Shown: positions 60,237 to 64,000 of the stretch, piece after piece | Layout: each line of letters opens with the position of its first letter | Numbering within the stretch: position 1 is the first letter of the stretch | Assembly (NCBI GenBank): GCA_963800475.1 | Contig: CAWDAZ010000002.1 | Coordinates: 992,001 to 1,056,000 of the forward strand | Direction: 5' to 3' | Length of the DNA: 64,000 bases | Source of the DNA: Palsa-465 sp963800475 | GTDB taxonomy: Bacteria > Actinomycetota > Thermoleophilia > Solirubrobacterales > Solirubrobacteraceae | Notes under the pieces: generated by a model | The model's input: the letters and a program-made list of their open reading frames with translations, nothing else | Told to the model about the DNA's origin: nothing | The model's database searches: none | Position numbers and translations under genes: made by a program

Positions 60237-60666
60237 CCCCGAAGATCCTGACCACCGACGCTCTTAGGGTCAACCGACGGCAACCTCCAGCGTTAGCGGA
60301 CGACTGCGCGGGCCGAGAATCTAGGACCGTCGCAGCCAGTACGCATCCGCAACTTGGAGCGATTGCTTCGGCCTGTGCATTCGCGCGTGGAAGCAGAGTT
60401 CGTCGGACCCGCCGATCGAGACGCCCGCTTTGATCGAACGTCGACCGGTGCTCAGCACCGTCAGCCCACCGCTGCTTGTAGCCCGGAGCGGCGGTCTTAG
60501 GTGGCCGTTAGTGCCGTGCGGCTTTCGTCCCGAGCGCGTCACTTCCGGGCGTTCCTCGACGCTGGTGCTCCGACTGCTGGAGCAGGCGTCTGACCAGCGA
60601 CGGCTTATGACTGTCCCCTTCCCTGCGGCGATTGACCGGGTTGCATGGCCCGTGGAGAATGTGGAG
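60237..60666. other. Intergenic region with hairpin repeat B
   Basis: 430 bases with no supported gene, holding the copy B repeat. Confidence 0.4.
60429..60495. repeat. Island repeat, copy B (two hairpins)
   Basis: TTTGATCGA (60429-60437), a perfect CGGTGC-TCA-GCACCG stem (60446-60460) and an 8-bp one-mismatch stem ACCGCTGC/GCGGCGGT (60468-60475 with 60488-60495) with loop TTGTAGCCCGGA. Block order matches copy C. Confidence 0.65.
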
Positions 60667-61440
60667 ATGACCGGCTATGCGCTCGGACAGCAGGGCGCTG
60701 AAGAGCTTGAGCAGACCCGGCTTTCGCTGCTCGCGGGTCGCTGGGAGCCGCTGACGATCCGTCAGCTTGACGCGATCGGAGTGGGCGAGGGCTGGCGCTG
60801 CCTTGACGTTGGTGCCGGTCAAGGCTCGGTTACCCGACTGTTGGCTGAGCGTGTGGGAAGCACGGGCTCTGTGCTGGCGACCGACCTCGACACGCGGTTG
60901 CTTGAGCCGCTCGCGGGCGATCGCGTGGAGGTCAAGCGCCATGACCTGCTATCCGATCCGCTGCCCGATGCCGCGTTTGACCTGGTTCACGTGCGCAACC
61001 TTTTGCTTCACCTTCCTTCTCGTCTGGATGCGTTGCGGCGTCTTCTGGTGGCTGTGCGTCCGGGCGGGTGGATCGCGATCGGTGACGTAGATTTCACGAC
61101 GGTCGAACTGTCGCCCTCCAACCCGGCGTGGGAGCGCACTCGGTCGGCGTTCTGGGACGCCGCGATCGCCGCCGGCTGGGACATCCGGTACGGCGCGCGG
61201 CTGCTCAGCGATCTCCACACCCTGGAGCTGGCCGACATCCAAGGGCAATCCGACGTGCGCTACGAGCGGGGCAGCTCGGCGAACCTGTTCGCGCATACCG
61301 TTGAGCGGCTCCACGAGCGCATGATCTCGCTCGGCGCTGCCGATGATGACCTGAGAGAAACACAACGCCTCCTGCGCGATCCGGACATTGGATTTCGGAC
61401 ACCCAGCATCAGCACCGGCTGGGGTCGCCGAACCCGATAA
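60667..61440 (+). CDS. Class I SAM-dependent methyltransferase
   Basis: 257 residues from ATG 60667 (ATG 60607 is an alternative). Motif I RCLDVGAGQGSVTRLLAERV, motif II ATDLDTRLLEPL and post-motif FDLVHVRNLLLHLPSRLDAL are textbook UbiE-like. Substrate unknown. Confidence 0.87.
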   Translation: MTGYALGQQGAEELEQTRLSLLAGRWEPLTIRQLDAIGVGEGWRCLDVGAGQGSVTRLLAERVGSTGSVLATDLDTRLLEPLAGDRVEVKRHDLLSDPLPDAAFDLVHVRNLLLHLPSRLDALRRLLVAVRPGGWIAIGDVDFTTVELSPSNPAWERTRSAFWDAAIAAGWDIRYGARLLSDLHTLELADIQGQSDVRYERGSSANLFAHTVERLHERMISLGAADDDLRETQRLLRDPDIGFRTPSISTGWGRRTR

Positions 61441-61692
61441 CAGATGTGCTCGGGCACGCGCTGCCCGCCCGAGCGACAGCCGCGTCCTCTGCTGCTTCAC
61501 GAGGCGATGCGATCGTCAACTCTGCCTCGAACGAGGTGACCGCAAACGACGAGCAGCAGCGTCCACTGTCCTAGCAGCACGCCTGGAATGATCGACTAGC
61601 GGTCGTCCGGATGGTGCGGATCTAACGCGTAGCGACGCTCGCTTTTCGAGCGGACGATGGATGGGCTAAGCCACCGTCCAAAGGAGGACGTC
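61441..61692. other. Intergenic region
   Basis: About 250 bases without a gene. AAGGAGG near 61681 is the ribosome site of the second recombinase. Confidence 0.4.
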
Positions 61693-62388
61693 ATGCGTTC
61701 CACACCGCTCGTTGACTGTGCCGGTCGGCGTCGCTCGCCGGCGACCATGTCCGGCTTTTACCAGGGTCGGCCACCGCGCAACAATCCACCGGACCCGCCC
61801 ACCGTGGAGGAGATCATCGCCGTGATGCGCGCAGCCGGCGATCGTCCTGATGGGCTCCGCCTGCAAGGGGTGATCATCGTGCTTTGGCGTGCAGGGTTGC
61901 GGATCAGCGAAGCGCTCGCCCTTCAGGAGAGCGATCTTGACCGGACACGCGGCGCCGTGTTGGTGCGCCGCGGCAAGGGTGGCAAGCGCCGCGAGGTCGG
62001 AATGGACCGGTGGGCCTGGGAGCAGCTCGAGCCGTGGCTCACCATCCGCGCCGGGCTGCCGGTTGGCGCACTCTTCTGCGTGCTCCGGGGCCCCACCTGC
62101 GGCCGCCCCTGCTCCCCATCCGGGATTCGCGTCCAACTGCGCAACGCCGCCCGCGCGGCCGGAGTGCGCCGTCGGTTCGCGCCGCACCAGCTCCGCCACG
62201 CCCACGCCGTCGAGATGAGTCGGGAAGGAGTCCCACTACTGGTCATCCAACGGCAACTCGGTCACGCCGACCTCGGGATCACCTCCGCCTACCTGCGCGG
62301 GATCGACAACACCGAGATCATCCACGCCGTCCACGAGCGGCCCGCACCGATGATCCCGGCAACCAACGGACCCGTCTCCCGGCCCTAA
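61693..62388 (+). CDS. Short tyrosine recombinase lacking a core-binding domain
   Basis: 231 residues from ATG 61693 (AAGGAGG just upstream). The catalytic set is complete: Arg70 (AGLRISEALAL), Lys95/98 (GKGGKRREVGM), His165 and Arg168 (PHQLRHAHAVEM), His191 (LGHADLGITSAY) and Tyr200. The N-terminus is only about 35 residues, so the SAM-like core-binding domain is largely missing. It may work with a partner or belong to the small XerC/D-like recombinases of mobile elements. It is the second recombinase in the region. Confidence 0.9.
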   Translation: MRSTPLVDCAGRRRSPATMSGFYQGRPPRNNPPDPPTVEEIIAVMRAAGDRPDGLRLQGVIIVLWRAGLRISEALALQESDLDRTRGAVLVRRGKGGKRREVGMDRWAWEQLEPWLTIRAGLPVGALFCVLRGPTCGRPCSPSGIRVQLRNAARAAGVRRRFAPHQLRHAHAVEMSREGVPLLVIQRQLGHADLGITSAYLRGIDNTEIIHAVHERPAPMIPATNGPVSRP

Positions 62389-62609
62389 ACACGCCAGCCG
62401 AGACGTGATGATCGTCAAGGAGCACCGGATACGAAAACGCGGTGCTCCTGGACCTCGCAATGCAAGCGTCCCGACCACACCACCGAGCACCCGATCGAAC
62501 GACTGCTAATCGATCAACTCAGCGGCCAGCGATCATTGGTGCTGAGTGTCGCGTTGACGGGAATGCAGAAGTCGGCGCGATCGCGGAGTCCGCGGCCGGT
62601 GCTTTCGCT
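62389..62609. other. Intergenic region with perfect hairpin
   Basis: Contains a 10-bp perfect stem AGGAGCACCG/CGGTGCTCCT (62418-62427 with 62440-62449), 12-nt loop. No T-run follows. It may end the recombinase transcript or be a recombination site. Confidence 0.5.
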
Positions 62610-64000
62610 GTGCGGGCGTATGATCGATTGATCGGCGCGCTCTCTACTTGGCTGCGCGCGCTCCTAGTGGGTCTCGGGGCGTTGGTTGGCGTGCTGGTGC
62701 CTACGGCCTCGCTCGCCTCGGATACCGCGCCGCGGTGGGGTACGCCCGTGCTCGTTACGCAGGTCCCGCTGGGCGGTGCGTGGTTCGCCTCTCAGATCGC
62801 GGTCGCGGACTTCAACGGCGATGGCCACCAGGACGTGCTGATCACCCGCAACTCGCAGGACGCTCAGCACGCGTTCCCGGTCACGGTCCTGCTGGGCGAT
62901 GGGAAGGGACACTTCAGCGACGGGACAAGCTCGATCTTCCAGGGATCTGTTCCTGCGACCCAGTTCGCGCGCCAGATCGTGATCGCGGATTTCAACGGAG
63001 ACGGTCGTCCCGATGTGTTCGTCGCCGACCACGGTGACGATCATGACCCGTTTCCCGGCTATCAGAACACCCTGATCCTGTCCGCGCCTGGCGGGAAGCT
63101 CGTCGACGCGACCGCCAACCTCCCGCAGGTCTATGACTTCACGCACTCCGCGGCCGCCGCGGACGTCAACGGGGACGGCACGACCGACCTTTACATCGGG
63201 AACATCGGCGGCGCCAACAACGTGCCGCCGCGGATCCTGCTCAACGACGGCACGGGCCACTTCACCGTTGCGAACGGTCTGCTTCCTCCAGCTCAGACCG
63301 ACCTGAACCAGAATGTGTACACGGGCAGCACGTCCGCCGATGTGAACGGGGACGGAAAGCCCGATCTGGTGCTGAGCGCCAACAACACGACGCAGCAGTC
63401 GGTGGTGTTGCTGAACGATGGGTCCGGCCATTTCACGCTGTCGCCGAACGCGCTGCCCCCCAAGCCGTTCGGGCCGGACGCGATCGGCCTCGGCCCCGCC
63501 TCGTTTGACGTCAACGGGGACGGCCGTCCCGACCTCCTGATCGGTTACACCAAGAACAATCCCTTCTACGTCGGTCGCTGGATCCAGGTGCTGATCAACA
63601 ACGGCGATGGCACCTTCAGCGACCGCACGGCGTCGATCCTCCCGCAGAGCGACAACGCGGACACTTGGGCCGAGTTCTTCCAGCCTCGCGATCTGCAGCG
63701 CGACGGGCAACTCGACTTCGGGCTGGTGACCAACGGCCCCGGTGACGACAGTCCGCACCTCTACCTGCGCGATCAGAACGGCAACTTCCAGGCAGGCCCG
63801 GCGGTCGCCATGAACTTTCAGGCTTGGGGTTTCATCGACGCTACTGGCGACGGCTCGAACGACATCATCGGTGTTGACGGAGGCGGGGGCGTGTGGCTCG
63901 TGCCCGAGCTACGGGGAACCCCCCCGCCCCGCGCGAGGCCGCCCTCACTGTCGCTGCTCAGGCTCACACCCACTGCCTTCCGCGCCGCGCGCTTCGGCGC
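62610..64000 (+). CDS. Secreted FG-GAP/VCBS-repeat protein (cut by window edge)
   Basis: At least 463 residues from GTG 62610 (TTG 62628 alternative). Signal peptide ALLVGLGALVGVLVPTASLA. At least five calcium-binding-type repeats follow: ADFNGDGHQDVLI, ADFNGDGRPDVFV, ADVNGDGTTDLYI, ADVNGDGKPDLVL and DVNGDGRPDLLI, the blades of an integrin-like beta-propeller. It then runs off the window past GVDGGGGVWLVPELR and a Pro-rich stretch. Exported, role unknown. It follows the second recombinase. Confidence 0.85.
   Translation, partial: MRAYDRLIGALSTWLRALLVGLGALVGVLVPTASLASDTAPRWGTPVLVTQVPLGGAWFASQIAVADFNGDGHQDVLITRNSQDAQHAFPVTVLLGDGKGHFSDGTSSIFQGSVPATQFARQIVIADFNGDGRPDVFVADHGDDHDPFPGYQNTLILSAPGGKLVDATANLPQVYDFTHSAAAADVNGDGTTDLYIGNIGGANNVPPRILLNDGTGHFTVANGLLPPAQTDLNQNVYTGSTSADVNGDGKPDLVLSANNTTQQSVVLLNDGSGHFTLSPNALPPKPFGPDAIGLGPASFDVNGDGRPDLLIGYTKNNPFYVGRWIQVLINNGDGTFSDRTASILPQSDNADTWAEFFQPRDLQRDGQLDFGLVTNGPGDDSPHLYLRDQNGNFQAGPAVAMNFQAWGFIDATGDGSNDIIGVDGGGGVWLVPELRGTPPPRARPPSLSLLRLTPTAFRAARFG

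Noticed and set aside
49115..60495. Integron attC sites or a CRISPR array
   Set aside because: The hairpins lack the GTTRRRY/RYYYAAC core sites of attC, and copies are too few, irregularly spaced and without spacers for CRISPR.

Overview
The window is GC-rich actinobacterial DNA with many GTG/TTG starts and frequent stop/start overlaps. F420-type enzymes (an LLM oxidoreductase and a Ddn-like protein), an R2-like ligand-binding oxidase, a DUF1918 protein and paired UspA proteins suggest Actinomycetota, most likely Thermoleophilia/Solirubrobacterales. That placement is inferred from protein families and style; no rRNA is present.

Layout. 0-2 kb: the end of an aromatic-acid (beta-ketoadipate) operon, pcaD-pcaC, then a MetE-like methyltransferase. 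2-8.5 kb: tRNA-Ser(CGA), tadA, a secreted subtilase, two universal stress proteins flanking a 28-codon membrane peptide, a LysR regulator, a methyltransferase, a membrane protein and a GNAT enzyme. 8.5-15.7 kb: an oxidative catabolic region with an acyl-CoA-dehydrogenase-like flavoprotein, an LLM oxidoreductase and a small coupled protein, a Ddn-like protein, a phosphotransferase fused to a lipocalin-like domain, and a cytochrome P450. 15.8-25 kb: mixed housekeeping and envelope genes, including a lipoprotein, OsmC, R2lox, an APC permease, an ABC1 kinase and a ClC channel. 25-31 kb: a TetR regulator with two operator-like palindromes and a structured leader before a secreted phosphoesterase, small proteins, and a secreted beta-propeller. 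30.8-39.3 kb: three secreted CocE/NonD hydrolases, an acyl-CoA synthetase and a TetR regulator. A 53-bp operator region occurs twice, which suggests tandem duplication of a hydrolase/regulator module followed by loss of one regulator. 39.4-47.4 kb: a methyltransferase, the two subunits of a molybdenum storage protein (mosB-mosA, coupled), a multicopper oxidase fused to an FG-GAP-like region, a thioredoxin-fold lipoprotein and a secreted protein.

From 47.4 kb the character changes. A tRNA-Arg 3' fragment lies against a tyrosine recombinase, the usual left end of an integrated element. Gene density falls, and intergenic stretches of 300-600 bp carry hairpin repeats with a recurring TTGTAGCCC-type loop. 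Cargo includes Hsp20, DUF1918, a wHTH protein, methyltransferases, a SigA-like sigma factor whose C-terminus runs into an IS982-family insertion, a transposase remnant, a coiled-coil/basic/wHTH DNA-binding protein, PsiE, a NodZ-like glycosyltransferase, an SDR, a second tyrosine recombinase and an FG-GAP protein cut by the window edge. No right end with an intact tRNA-Arg is visible.

The most noteworthy items are the molybdenum-storage/multicopper-oxidase locus, the duplicated CocE operator, and the island with its hairpin repeats and IS-tailed sigma factor. No CRISPR array or rRNA was seen.
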